DNA of 64,000 nucleotides from Jaminaea rosea (taxonomy: Eukaryota; Basidiomycota; Exobasidiomycetes; Microstromatales): assembly GCF_003144245.1 (NCBI RefSeq), contig NW_020289979.1, positions 496,001-560,000 of the forward strand. The letters run 5' to 3'. The translations under genes were made by a program, and so were the position numbers. This document shows, piece after piece, positions 11,846 through 21,701 of the stretch; the stretch's first letter is position 1, and each line of letters opens with the position of its first letter. A model generated the notes under the pieces. That model was not told the origin of the DNA, ran no database searches, and saw nothing but the letters and a program-made list of their open reading frames with translations.

Positions 11846-13297
11846 ATGGCCTCAAGCTCATCATCAGCCCAGCTACTGTCCACACCGGTCCCTCTGCCCT
11901 GCGGGCGTGTCGTACCCAATCGGCTCTGCAAAGCTCCCATGGTGGAAATGCAGGCTCCCCTTGGCGGCGGACCCTTGGGCGACAAGGAGTTGCGCATCTA
12001 CGAAGAGTGGGCAGAAGGAGGATGGGGCATGATCATTACAGGCAATATTGCTATCGACGAGACCCACCTTGGTACGCCCTGGGACGTCAACTTCAAGCAG
12101 TCCGTCCCGTCAGAGCACATGGAGCAGTTCAAGCGCTACGCTGCCGTGTGCAAGAGTGGGCGCGCTGCAGGAGGAGGAGCAAGTGCAGAGAAGCCATTGG
12201 CTATCGTTCAGCTGGTTCACGCCGGGCGCCAGTCCAGTAGAGGGTCAGGGCGCTACCCTTGGGTCCCCGCAATCGCCCCTTCTGCTGTCCCCATGGCAAC
12301 GGCCAAGGGTGCTCTGCCCTGGCCGATCAGCAGCGTCTTCGACTGGGCGCTCTGGGGTCCCTGTCGCGCTATGACGACCAGCGAAGTTCAGCAGCTCATC
12401 AAGCGCTTTGCGGACAGTGCAGTACTCTGCCATGATGCGGGCTTCGACGGTGTAGAGCTTCACGGTAGCCACGGATACATGCTTGCCGCCTTCCTTTCCC
12501 CGCGCACCAACCAGCGTACAGATCAGTATGGCGGCTCGGCCCGCAACCGATTCCGCATTGTGGAAGAGATCATCAAAGAGGTCCGCAGCCGTGTGCCCTC
12601 AAGCTTCGTGGTGGGTATCAAGCTCAACTCGGCAGACTACGTCCAAGGAGGCCTGACGGAGGAGGATGCGCTCCAGAACGTGCAGTGGCTGGCCGAAATG
12701 GGCGGCTGTGATTTCGTGGAGATCAGTGGAGGCAACTACGAGAACCCTTCATTCATGATGCACGACTTTGACGCCGAGGGGGAGACGCGCAAGTTGAGCC
12801 AGCAGGACAATGGCGGGGAGGCCGCCGTGAAGCCCAAAGAGGTGAAGGAGTCGACCAAGAAGAGGGAGGCATTCTTTGCCGGCTTTGCGAATCGGGCTGC
12901 TGGGATGCTGCCGAAGGGTCAAGAGGGAGGAAAGGCTCCTATGGCGCTCATGGTGACCGGAGGTTTGAGATCACGACGAGGGTGTGCGCAGGCGATTGAG
13001 CAGAGCTCCGTTTCACTCTGCGGCATGGCCCGCGCTTCTGCCTTGGACCCGAAGCTGCCCCTCAAGTTCTGCGATGCTTCCCTTTCGGACGAAAGGGCTG
13101 CCGTGCCAATCCCAAAGCTGGCGGAGAAGCCTCCCGCTCTCATGTCGCTCCTGCCGCTTAAGCTTGCCGGAGCGGGTTGGACGACGCTGTACCATGCCAT
13201 GCAGATGGCGAGGATGGTGAATGGGAAGGAGCCGGACGTGAAAGCGGGAAGTTGGGAGCTGCTTAAAGGGCTCTTTGGTCCGCAGTCGAGGACATAG
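11846..13297 (+). CDS. NADH:flavin oxidoreductase, Old Yellow Enzyme family
   Basis: FMN-dependent ene-reductase-like TIM barrel of 483 aa in one exon. RVVPNRLCKAPMVE near residue 25 is the usual start of the barrel, and HAGRQ near residue 125 is an FMN-contacting motif. GVELHGSHGYMLAAFLSP (about 199-216) carries the active-site His pair, and RTDQYGGSARNRFR is the family signature. GIKLNSADY and FVEISGGNYENP follow on later strands. The sequence looks closer to the bacterial 2,4-dienoyl-CoA reductase/XenA-like branch than to yeast OYE1. There is no mitochondrial or secretory signal, so it is probably cytosolic. The natural substrate is unknown. Confidence 0.9.
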   Translation: MASSSSSAQLLSTPVPLPCGRVVPNRLCKAPMVEMQAPLGGGPLGDKELRIYEEWAEGGWGMIITGNIAIDETHLGTPWDVNFKQSVPSEHMEQFKRYAAVCKSGRAAGGGASAEKPLAIVQLVHAGRQSSRGSGRYPWVPAIAPSAVPMATAKGALPWPISSVFDWALWGPCRAMTTSEVQQLIKRFADSAVLCHDAGFDGVELHGSHGYMLAAFLSPRTNQRTDQYGGSARNRFRIVEEIIKEVRSRVPSSFVVGIKLNSADYVQGGLTEEDALQNVQWLAEMGGCDFVEISGGNYENPSFMMHDFDAEGETRKLSQQDNGGEAAVKPKEVKESTKKREAFFAGFANRAAGMLPKGQEGGKAPMALMVTGGLRSRRGCAQAIEQSSVSLCGMARASALDPKLPLKFCDASLSDERAAVPIPKLAEKPPALMSLLPLKLAGAGWTTLYHAMQMARMVNGKEPDVKAGSWELLKGLFGPQSRT

Positions 13298-13430
13298 ATG
13301 CGTAAGCGCTTGGATAGACGAGGACACGAGTGAAGCAGAGTAGCGATAGAGCGACGTGACATTACACGAATATCAGACGAAACGAAAAGGGAAGCGACTC
13401 TATAATACATCTAGACCACCATCTCTACCA

Positions 13431-14477
13431 TCAATTACTGCTCTGGCTTGTCTGTGGCGTTCTGTGTGTCACACCTTGTTGCTGCTCCGCTGCTGACCCG
13501 CTAGACGACCCCTGCGCCTGATGCTGCGAGCCACTCCTCGCCCTATTGTGTCGCCACTCCCTTCCCCTCCCCTTCACCCTGTCAGCGATGGAATCCGGCG
13601 GCGCAGGTGTGGGATAGAAGGGAGCCCACCACCAGGTCATTGGCCAGCGTCGCCCACCAACGTTATTGACTATGAGGCCCCAGGCGACGAAGAGGAGGGA
13701 TATGAGCAGAACTTGCCCTGGAAGCTCCCATGCCACGCCAGTCTGGATTTTGGGGTTCGTCGTGGCCAATACTGAGATCGCAGCGCCTGGCGGGTGCGTG
13801 ATACCTACGACCTGCATGACCGCTTGCGCCGTCATTTGTGCTACGGCGGGAGCAGCCCAGTTGACTCCATCTATTCCCCCAATCGTGAATGTGCGCTGAT
13901 GATTCTCGAACCCTTTGGCAATGGCCGTAGCCACGATAGCGCTGACAGTGTTCCCAATGACGATGGAGGCGGGCTGAGAAGAGGGTAGATGAGGGAGGCA
14001 GAAGACGAGGACTGCCTCGGTGCCGTAGCTGGCGAGGACGATGGGCGTATTATGGTCGCGAAAGTAGGGCGTGCGGGCGATGAGGGCAATCCAGCATAGG
14101 ACGGCGAATGAGCCAATGGAAGAATGGACGACAAGTTTGAAACGCGTCCAGGCTGCCATGGCCGTCTGGGAGCGATACCAGGGTACTTTGCTGCTGTCAT
14201 CTTGGGAAGATGAGGATGACGAGAACCCGCCACCCTTTTCCTTTTCGTTGGCGCTCGCATTAGCACCGGCTGCATTTGGCGCTACTCGATCTGGAGTGCT
14301 CTTGGATGCGAAGTCGAGCCAGCTCAAGCTGGTCACGTAGTGGAAGCGAGCATCGAAGCGGCGATATCCTTCGTCACCTGGCTGAAGAGAATCGATGATG
14401 GTAGGTGTGCGGTGGCCAATCCAGTGGCTGATGGGATAAATGGCGTCAAGGAGGTCCAAGACCGTATGGGGCGCCAT
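13431..14477 (-). CDS. HPP-family integral membrane protein
   Basis: Single-exon protein of 348 aa. The first 110 residues are cytosolic in character. From about 115 on there are several hydrophobic segments (SIGSFAVLCWIALIA, PIVLASYGTEAVLVFCLP, IVIGNTVSAIVATAIAKG, VLLISLLFVAWGLIVNNVG). The eponymous motif is present as ITHPPGAAISVLA near residue 227. The C-terminus is a Ser/Gln-rich tail. Some plant and cyanobacterial HPP proteins transport nitrite; for fungal members the substrate is not established. It is head-to-head with urate oxidase, which makes a link to nitrogen metabolism possible but unproven. Confidence 0.9.
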   Translation of the reverse strand: MAPHTVLDLLDAIYPISHWIGHRTPTIIDSLQPGDEGYRRFDARFHYVTSLSWLDFASKSTPDRVAPNAAGANASANEKEKGGGFSSSSSSQDDSSKVPWYRSQTAMAAWTRFKLVVHSSIGSFAVLCWIALIARTPYFRDHNTPIVLASYGTEAVLVFCLPHLPSSQPASIVIGNTVSAIVATAIAKGFENHQRTFTIGGIDGVNWAAPAVAQMTAQAVMQVVGITHPPGAAISVLATTNPKIQTGVAWELPGQVLLISLLFVAWGLIVNNVGGRRWPMTWWWAPFYPTPAPPDSIADRVKGRGREWRHNRARSGSQHQAQGSSSGSAAEQQQGVTHRTPQTSQSSN

Positions 14478-14896
14478 GCTGACTGACTGGCCTGACTAGA
14501 TCAATCTGTCCAGATGAGATGCAAGACGCAACTGAGGTGGTAAAGGAAACAAGATATTGGCTTGTTCCACGCCGACTCGCTTGCTTCTTGGCCCTTTTTA
14601 CCGTAGATGCTCGCCCTGGACCCTTGGTCATCCGGCGGCTGCATTTCCCCCCGTCCTGTCGTTGCCGCGTTGCCGCGTTGCCGCGTCTCCTTCCCGCACG
14701 CACGCCTGTGCCTCTCTCCACGGGGCTGCGCCAAGCCAATCTCCGAAGAGCCGGCGGCGGAAAGAGAGGTTCAAGGTTGCATGCAGCGCCGCCTTATCTC
14801 CCAAGTGAGCCACAAGTTCTGCTCTTGGCGCCGAGTAAGTCATCGTTCCGTGTTCCTATCCTCCCACTACCCTCGTCCGCGCCTCTCACTCCAGTC
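14478..14896. promoter_or_regulatory. Shared upstream region of HPP gene and urate oxidase
   Basis: The 419 bases between divergent starts. They contain one GATA-factor-type hexamer (minus-strand AGATAA, 14794-14799). A possible 5'-UTR intron precedes the uricase ATG (gtaagt near 14836, acceptor ctccag just before it). Both readings are suggestions from sequence only. Confidence 0.4.
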
Positions 14897-15889
14897 ATGA
14901 CCTCCTCCGGCCCCACTAGAGATTCCTCGCCCTTTGCTCTCCAATCCTTTTCCTATGGCAAATCCCTCGTCCGCCTCCTACGGGTGGTTCGCCATACCCC
15001 GACTCACCACCATATCGTAGAGTACACTGTTGCGACGCTCCTCTCAGGCCCATCTCTTGCCAGCAGCTACACTGAAGGGGACAACTCCCTAGTCGTGGCT
15101 ACGGACTCGCAGAAGAATACGGTCCACTTCCTAGCAAAGACTCTACCGCCCGAAGAGGTCTTGTGCCCAGAAAAGTTTGCGCTGAGGATTGCGGCTCACT
15201 TCCCTACCAAGTACGCCCATATTGAGAAGTGCGAGGTTGAAGTTGTGTCGCATAAGTGGTCAAGAATCAAACTCGACGAAGCAGGAGCGAATGAGGAGGA
15301 GCACTCCTTTGTTCGCGATGGCGAGGAGAAGCGCACAGTGCAAGTCGTGGCCGAGCAGCAGGGCAGCGATAAGGCCATAGCGATCACTAAGCTTCAATCA
15401 GGCCTCAAGGACCTGCTCCTCCTCAAATCAGGAGGATCAGCATTCCATTCTTTCCTGCGAGACGAATTCACCACGCTGCGTGAGGTGAATGATCGCATCT
15501 TCTCGACCGCCGTGGACTGTCGGTACGACTACGCCCTGCCCGCCGCCTCCTCTGCGGGCATCGTCGACTCCCTGATCGCTTCTCACGATTTCGACGGCAT
15601 CGCATCTTCCATCCGTCAATCCACACTGCGCATCTTCTCACATACGGACACAGGAGCAGCAGCAGCTAGTGTTCAAGCCACTCTGCACTTGATGGCAACT
15701 ACGGCTCTGTCAGCCCCCGAGAACGCCGCCGTTGACAGTATCGAGTATGCTTTGCCGAACAAGCACTACGTACCTATTGACCTCAAGTGGGCAGGATTGG
15801 AGAATATGAAGGAAGACGAAGCAGAGGTGTTCCTGCCGCAGGCTGATCCCAGTGGGTTGATCAAAGCAAAGGTTGGGAGGAAGGCATGA
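14897..15889 (+). CDS. Urate oxidase (uricase)
   Basis: Cofactor-free oxidase converting urate to 5-hydroxyisourate in purine catabolism, normally in peroxisomes. One exon, 330 aa. Family motifs run in order: SYGKSLVRLL with the catalytic Lys at about 22; DNSLVVATDSQKNTV with the catalytic Thr at about 69; SFVRDGEEKRTVQV; SAFHSFLRDEFTTLREVNDR; SVQATLHLMA; and YALPNKHYVPIDL with the catalytic His near 290. The K-T-H triad is therefore complete. The frame is open upstream to an ATG at 14519, but alignment with known uricases puts the start at MTSSGP. The protein ends in KAKVGRKA. Many fungal uricases carry a few more residues ending in a PTS1 tripeptide such as SKL or AKL, and none is seen here. 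Confidence 0.95.
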   Translation: MTSSGPTRDSSPFALQSFSYGKSLVRLLRVVRHTPTHHHIVEYTVATLLSGPSLASSYTEGDNSLVVATDSQKNTVHFLAKTLPPEEVLCPEKFALRIAAHFPTKYAHIEKCEVEVVSHKWSRIKLDEAGANEEEHSFVRDGEEKRTVQVVAEQQGSDKAIAITKLQSGLKDLLLLKSGGSAFHSFLRDEFTTLREVNDRIFSTAVDCRYDYALPAASSAGIVDSLIASHDFDGIASSIRQSTLRIFSHTDTGAAAASVQATLHLMATTALSAPENAAVDSIEYALPNKHYVPIDLKWAGLENMKEDEAEVFLPQADPSGLIKAKVGRKA

Positions 15890-16112
15890 CGGCGAGGTAA
15901 TGTGGGAGGGCGCTCAAAGACAGGAGCGATGTGGGTCGTGAGAAACTGCGGGTAATTGTAGAAGATGACAGAGAGACTACTTTACAAGTACACAATCAGA
16001 CGAACCAAGATCCTCCTACTACTTCGCTCCGCCACCATCTCCTTTCGCTGCCCGGCTAGTCCCTTCCTCTTACGAAATTGGTCTCCCCCTCTACTGCACT
16101 TCTGACTTGACT

Positions 16113-19100
16113 TCACTCCTCCCCTCCCTGACTACTATGGCTCTGACTGCTCCTCGGCCTATGCTGTGGAGATGGGTGCTGCTGCATGGGCGGAAGCGGC
16201 GGTGGGGGAAGCCTGCGTCCATCACTTCCGCCGCCTGGGCCCACGGGCGACGAAGACGGACGTGAGCCATACGGATGGTAAGAGCTCCCCGCTGTCGATG
16301 GGGGCGCGACGTTGCGAGACGACGAGGACCAGGAATCTCCACGGTAGGGCGGCAAGGCCGAGCCACCAGGGGACGCTGAGCGACTGCCATTCGCTCCTGC
16401 AGCTGCACCTGGACTGAGACCTCCGGCGCCACCGCCAGGAGAGAATCGCGAGGGTAGCGGCGGAGGTGGGGCCAGGCTGCGATGCGATGAGCCGGGAGGC
16501 GCCAGTCGATCCCCATATGAAGGCGAATGACCATAGTCGCGGTAATTCGACGAGGGCGGCAGTGGTGGAGGCGGAGCGGGCGAGGCAGATGAGCCTGATA
16601 CCGTAGGATGACCTGCGGACCAGGACGAGTGGCGTGGCTGCTGTTGAGGATGAAGCCCGTGCGCAGACCCATACGATGGACGACTGCTCAATGATGAAGG
16701 GGGTGGCATGCTGCCTCTCCCGGCGTCATGGCTGCTGCGCTGCTCAACAGGGCTCCTCTCAGGCAATAGCGGCGAGAGCTGCTCGCGCACGCTGCTGCTA
16801 TTGTATACTGGTGGACGAGCAAAGCGAGCAGTGGATGAGTTGCCTGTCGCTGGGTACTCGCCTCCACCTGCGTAGCTGGTGCGTAGCCCACTGCCTGATC
16901 CTAGCCCATTGGGTGTTGAGAGGCGCGGCAGGCTAGGCAGCGACGAAGGAGGTAGAGGAGGAGCGTTGGTCGTCGATGATGCTGCACTTCCGCTCTCGCG
17001 TGCGCCAGGCAGGTAAGGGCGAGGCTCATACCCTGCGTGTGGCTGCTGAGGCGGCTGCGGCTGCGATTGATGGTAAGAGGGCCTCGACAAGTACGCATGA
17101 TGCGTCGCTGGGGAAGGACGAGCAGAGGAGCTGAACGCAAAACTCTCCGAGTCGGTCGATTCACCCTCCCTGTCTGACGAGGGGGCAGAAGAAGAGGACA
17201 TGGGCTGGCTGCCGTGCTCAGAGGGGAACCACTCGTGCATGGCTGGCTTCCTTGCCATGGGGGCGGGAGGGCGTTCTTGAGATGAGGACGAGGAGGCCGT
17301 GCTTGGCCGATCGTCGTTCAGCAGGGACATGATGCCCATCCCACCGGGTCGGCGAGGAGGGGGAGCCATCCCTCCCCCGAGCTCAGGTGAGGACTCTTTG
17401 CTGATGACAGGCGACGGTCCCGGCCGAGCGGAGGAAGCTCCGCTACCCGTCTGCTGGCTCTGCCCTCCTTCAACCCCGGTCCCAAGCCCAAGTCTCTCCC
17501 GCGCCCACTCCGTAGCCATTTGCTCCCTGACACTCAGCGGCTGCTCAGCCTGCTTCTCTCCGAAAGTCGCCGCCTCCACGAAGTCTGGCAGCTCGGCGTT
17601 TCGAGCAAAGAAGTTGCGAGCCTGGGCCGCAGACTTGGCATTGAGACGGGTCGCAACGAGCTTCCAGTCTTTGCCATGAATAGCGATGCCGCGCAGGAAC
17701 TCGCCGCGCTCTTGGACTGACCAGTAGGAAGAGGTGGCAGGGCGTTGCTTGCGTTGCGGCTGTTGAGCAGCGCCGTCTTCACCGACTGCCATGCCAGAGG
17801 GAGATGAGGCGGAGGGGTCGAGGTGCTTGCGCTTCTTACCGCCTGCGCCTTTTCCGCTGGCCGGTGGGATGGGCAGCATTCCCGATAGGGCCCCAAGAGC
17901 TTCCGCGGCTGCCAGGTCGCTGTCTGCTGACGCTTCCTCGGCGGGCGTGGCAGCGCCAGAGGGTGTGTCGATGGTCTGGCTGTCTATGAGCTCGCCCGCC
18001 GCAATGGCTGCTGCGGATGCCTTGGCCTTGCTTTGGCCTTTGACCCTCTTGCCACCTCGTCCGCTCTTGGGCTTGGCTGAGGGCTCGCCGACTTTCCTCG
18101 CCGCTGATCCACCAGGCGTCGTAGCCCCCGTCGCTGCCTGGCCTTCCTCTTCCTCGACCGGCGGTAGCAGCCCACCATCGCCCATCAATCTTGTCCTCTC
18201 ATCCATAGGACTCATCGGCGTATCACCTCCAGCAGCCTCATCGTCTCCTACCGCCTCGTCCCCCTTGGCCGATTTCAGATCCGCCATTAGAGCACTGCCG
18301 CGTCCCTTCTTAGGCTTCATCACCCTACTCTTGCGCTTCTGGTTCCTGTTCCTCGCCGCCGTGATCGCCTTGTAGTCATGGCCGGGCTGATGCTTCGTGA
18401 GGTAGTAGTAGTACACACACTGCGACGCCGTCTTGTTCGGCAAAGCAGTAGCAATCCTCCCGAACTGCTTGGGCCACAGGGCGTACTTGCGGGCAAAGAT
18501 GGCCTTCTCCTCTGCAGACCAGAAGTCAGGGTCGAACTCATCTAGGTAGTAGCTCACGGGGTTCGCAACAAAGTGATTGCGCTCGTCGACCTCGTACTTG
18601 AGTAGAGCGTCCCTGTCGGGATTGATGAGCTGGTCGGGGACCGTAGTGGCTGTGCGAGCTGCGCGGGCTTCTGGGTCTTGCATGTCGGCGGTTTCCAGGG
18701 AGGCAAGGATCTCGAGGAACTCAGCTTCGGAGCGGACGGCGTCCCCGAAGCCTAGGGCACCTGATTGGGTGCCGCGACGATTGGAACGACCGCCGATGCT
18801 CGGCGTCATCAGAGGCTGCGATTGAGAGGCGGACTGCTGGTGCTGGGGAGTGCCAGCATCGTCGCCTGACGCGAAGGTGCCGCCTGCTCCTTGTGGCGTA
18901 TTAGTGCCTGCAGCTGCCTTGCGAGCATTCTCGCGAGCCTCTGCCGCTCTATCGAGCCTCGCGCAATGAGCCTGCCAGTCGGTATTGAGAGCCTTGTATT
19001 GGCTTTTGAGGCGCTCCGTCTTGGCCGCGAGGCGCTGGTTGGAAGCCTTGATCCGCTCGGTGAGGATAGCGCGCATTCGCTGAGTCTTCTCCGTCTCCTC

Positions 19101-21701
19101 GTACACGTCAATGTCCACCTCGAGCTTAGGAGGCGGCGGGCCATGCACGGCAGATTCCATAAGCGAATTGGTCGTCTGCTCTGCCATTCGCTGATTGATC
19201 GCCATCAGCTTATCGATCGTCACGTCCGAGTCTGGCTGCTTGCCATTGGTGATCAAGCGCAGGATGGTCGCTCGCTTGGCTTCGGCCAGTTCCTCGTCGG
19301 TCTTCTGAGGTGGCTGCGGCGAAGAGTCGGCATCTTCGCCGCGCTCTCCATCATTCTCGCCCGACTCAGGCGTCTTCATGACAACGTCGCCTGCTATGTC
19401 TGCTTCGACCTCTGCCTCTGGCTTACCCTCGGCACTGGCGGCAGCGACGGCAACGGCCTCTTTGAGGACGGCGTCCAGCTCCTCTTGCCCTTCGTCAGCG
19501 GCCTTGGCAACCTGCGCGACTTCCGCTTGCTGCGCGAGGGGAACCGCCGCCTTCGTCTCTGCTTCCTCAGCACCTGCCATTTGAACATCGTCGCTCATCG
19601 ATCGTCCTGCTTCAGAGGTCGTAGCTAGTTCAGAGACAAGCTGGGTGCTAGGGCCTTCGATGGGCGTTTCGACGCGGGTCGCATCAGCAGCTGGCTCCGT
19701 CACGACTGCAAGAGCGGGGGCCGTTGCAGGCATCTCTTCACCTGCGATCGCAGGTGCTTGCATCTGCGCCTCAGCAGGCAACGTGGGAGCCGCAGACTCT
19801 GAGAATGGTGGGGCATTGCTCTCCTCGTCCGCAGCTGGCGTGATAAGAGGCTCTTTCGGATGAGGCGCAGCGCTCTCTATCTCCTGCTTAAGGCTAAGAG
19901 GATCCACAGGAGGAGGCTGTGGTGTTGGAAGGCTAGCTGCCTCTGGCATTTCTTGGTTGGCTAGCTCCTTGACCTCTGCAGCCACGTAGTCTTGGACTGC
20001 GCCGGTGTCCTCGGATGCAAGAGGCCGGGCGGCGCTTCCATCCTCTTTCGAAGCTGCACTGTCCTGCGTCTGTGGCTCAGCCCTGCGGTGATCCATGCTA
20101 TCCTGCGCCTCGCTTTCGATTGCCGTGGCAGGCTCGCCCGCCGATGCTGAGTCGCCCGCCGTCTGGCTCTCAGCCGCCTGCACAGTTTGTTGCGACTCAC
20201 GCCTTGCTTTGCCGCCCCATCCAGCATCTCTCGCTGGCGGCTCGAAACCGGGACCCCAATTCGGCCTCGCTGCACGTGCAGAACCCGGTGAGGCAGCTCT
20301 AACAGGTGGCAGAGGAGGTGGTGGCGGTGGTGAGGAGGGAGGGCCGAGGTTGCTGGTCGAGGAGCGGCTCCTTTCAAATGGCTGAGCAGTCTCGCTGCGA
20401 GAAAGCTCAGGACTTCGCCTCCAAGCGTCCGCGGCAGCGTCCGGGCGCTTGGACTGCTGCAGTGAGGGCGTCCTCGAGCGTACAAAGCCATCGTCCATTG
20501 TTCTTCTTTCGCTACCCCGCCTGTAAGCGCGATCATCGATACCCCTGGAAGCAGGATGCCAGGGATCACCGCCTCTGCTTTCTTCCATCTCGCTGCGCTC
20601 TCTCTCCCTCCCTCCATTCCGACGATTCCAGCGGGTAGGTGGACCAGCAGATGCAGGCCCGGATCCCCATAATCGACTTGGACGCTCCGTCCCTTCATCG
20701 CGGTAGCTGTGGGAAGAATGCAAGCTAGGTCGAGCGCCGATGGAGTTGGGTCCAGATAGGGGTGCGGTGGGTGAAGGCTGCCTCCTCTCCAAGCGTCGAT
20801 CCCTGTCAACGCGGCGGTCGGGTGACATAGACCTTCGCTCGCTCGGACGAGGCCAGCTTGGGCGGTCTTCTTGTACTGAGCGTTGCCTGAACGACGCGCT
20901 ATGTTGGCGGAAGGGGCTTGGTCCCTCTGGTCGATGATAACCATCTCGTTCCAAAGGAGGGCGGACATCGTCGTAGCGGCTAGGCGGCCACATTGATGGT
21001 CCAGAGCGCTCCCTCTGCCTGTCTCTGTCTCGCTCCCTCTCGGTGTGCAGCGGTGGATGCGGCGGGGCAAAAGAGTCGTTTCTCATGCCGGTTGCGGGGT
21101 TGCCCCAACGCCGTGATGTTGGCGTGGATGATGATGAGGACGAGGAGGCGTTCTGCTCGTTGTTGAAGCCGGCGGGTCGAGGCGATGAGCGCTCGCTGCG
21201 ACTGTGATGGCCGCTCGATGATCTTGCGTGTGGTTGCTGAGCGTCGTTCTGGTCAAGTTCACCTTCTTCCTCTGACTCAGCGTCGTCCTCCTTGATCATG
21301 CCCTCTTCATCGCTCGTCGAGCTCGCCTTGGAGGGCGAGGCAGCGGACCTCGACGGCGGCATTGCGGCGATCGATTGCGATACAGAGCCGGCGATAGCCT
21401 GCTGACGGGGAGGGGCTGGGGCGGATGCTAAGCTCGATGAAGAGCCTGGCTCGGCACCCGCTTCATCTCCTCTTGCGGCCGCTGACCCTGGGCCACCTCC
21501 GAGGCCGAGTCTTTCGGCGAGTGAAGGCATCGGTCGTGGTGGTTTGGCATCAGAGCGAGGCGGGTGCTGAGATGGATCTGCCGCTGATGTTGAAGATGAC
21601 ACGCCGTTGTTGGCGGCAGAGGTCTGATTCGGTGCTGGTCGTTGCGAACCGGATGCATCTCCTGCCGTCGTTGAATCCCTCGACGGATGGCCGAGCTCCA
21701 T
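16113..21701 (-). CDS. SNT1: Snt1/NCoR-type SANT-domain corepressor subunit
   Basis: Predicted nuclear scaffold of a Set3C-like histone deacetylase complex. Intronless, 1862 aa, mostly disordered. Residues 1-700 are Ser/Arg/Pro-rich, then acidic and Ala/Glu-rich to about 830. A helical segment at about 850-960 (TILRLITNGKQPDSD onward, with ETEKTQRMRAILTERIKASN) resembles the corepressor deacetylase-interaction region. SANT 1 lies at about 1059-1107 (FWSAEEKAIFARKYALWPKQ, then TASQCVYYYYLTKH) and is followed by a basic RNRNQKRKSRVMKPKKGRG. SANT 2 lies at about 1325-1370 (SYWSVQERGEFLRGIAIHGK, then AAQARNFFARN). The C-terminal 480 residues are Pro/Ser-rich. The SANT pair and spacing fit Snt1/NCoR/SMRT. 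Long antisense and alternate frames over this gene follow from its biased composition. Confidence 0.88.
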   Translation of the reverse strand: MELGHPSRDSTTAGDASGSQRPAPNQTSAANNGVSSSTSAADPSQHPPRSDAKPPRPMPSLAERLGLGGGPGSAAARGDEAGAEPGSSSSLASAPAPPRQQAIAGSVSQSIAAMPPSRSAASPSKASSTSDEEGMIKEDDAESEEEGELDQNDAQQPHARSSSGHHSRSERSSPRPAGFNNEQNASSSSSSSTPTSRRWGNPATGMRNDSFAPPHPPLHTERERDRDRQRERSGPSMWPPSRYDDVRPPLERDGYHRPEGPSPFRQHSASFRQRSVQEDRPSWPRPSERRSMSPDRRVDRDRRLERRQPSPTAPLSGPNSIGARPSLHSSHSYRDEGTERPSRLWGSGPASAGPPTRWNRRNGGRERERSEMEESRGGDPWHPASRGIDDRAYRRGSERRTMDDGFVRSRTPSLQQSKRPDAAADAWRRSPELSRSETAQPFERSRSSTSNLGPPSSPPPPPPLPPVRAASPGSARAARPNWGPGFEPPARDAGWGGKARRESQQTVQAAESQTAGDSASAGEPATAIESEAQDSMDHRRAEPQTQDSAASKEDGSAARPLASEDTGAVQDYVAAEVKELANQEMPEAASLPTPQPPPVDPLSLKQEIESAAPHPKEPLITPAADEESNAPPFSESAAPTLPAEAQMQAPAIAGEEMPATAPALAVVTEPAADATRVETPIEGPSTQLVSELATTSEAGRSMSDDVQMAGAEEAETKAAVPLAQQAEVAQVAKAADEGQEELDAVLKEAVAVAAASAEGKPEAEVEADIAGDVVMKTPESGENDGERGEDADSSPQPPQKTDEELAEAKRATILRLITNGKQPDSDVTIDKLMAINQRMAEQTTNSLMESAVHGPPPPKLEVDIDVYEETEKTQRMRAILTERIKASNQRLAAKTERLKSQYKALNTDWQAHCARLDRAAEARENARKAAAGTNTPQGAGGTFASGDDAGTPQHQQSASQSQPLMTPSIGGRSNRRGTQSGALGFGDAVRSEAEFLEILASLETADMQDPEARAARTATTVPDQLINPDRDALLKYEVDERNHFVANPVSYYLDEFDPDFWSAEEKAIFARKYALWPKQFGRIATALPNKTASQCVYYYYLTKHQPGHDYKAITAARNRNQKRKSRVMKPKKGRGSALMADLKSAKGDEAVGDDEAAGGDTPMSPMDERTRLMGDGGLLPPVEEEEGQAATGATTPGGSAARKVGEPSAKPKSGRGGKRVKGQSKAKASAAAIAAGELIDSQTIDTPSGAATPAEEASADSDLAAAEALGALSGMLPIPPASGKGAGGKKRKHLDPSASSPSGMAVGEDGAAQQPQRKQRPATSSYWSVQERGEFLRGIAIHGKDWKLVATRLNAKSAAQARNFFARNAELPDFVEAATFGEKQAEQPLSVREQMATEWARERLGLGTGVEGGQSQQTGSGASSARPGPSPVISKESSPELGGGMAPPPRRPGGMGIMSLLNDDRPSTASSSSSQERPPAPMARKPAMHEWFPSEHGSQPMSSSSAPSSDREGESTDSESFAFSSSARPSPATHHAYLSRPSYHQSQPQPPQQPHAGYEPRPYLPGARESGSAASSTTNAPPLPPSSLPSLPRLSTPNGLGSGSGLRTSYAGGGEYPATGNSSTARFARPPVYNSSSVREQLSPLLPERSPVEQRSSHDAGRGSMPPPSSLSSRPSYGSAHGLHPQQQPRHSSWSAGHPTVSGSSASPAPPPPLPPSSNYRDYGHSPSYGDRLAPPGSSHRSLAPPPPLPSRFSPGGGAGGLSPGAAAGANGSRSASPGGSALPPYRGDSWSSSSRNVAPPSTAGSSYHPYGSRPSSSPVGPGGGSDGRRLPPPPLPPMQQHPSPQHRPRSSQSHSSQGGEE

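Noticed and set aside
14519-14896. In-frame ATG 126 codons upstream of uricase
   Set aside because: The added residues have no uricase similarity, and the family N-terminus aligns with the ATG at 14897.
19961-21070. 369-codon minus frame inside SNT1
   Set aside because: Shadow frame of the biased SNT1 coding sequence.
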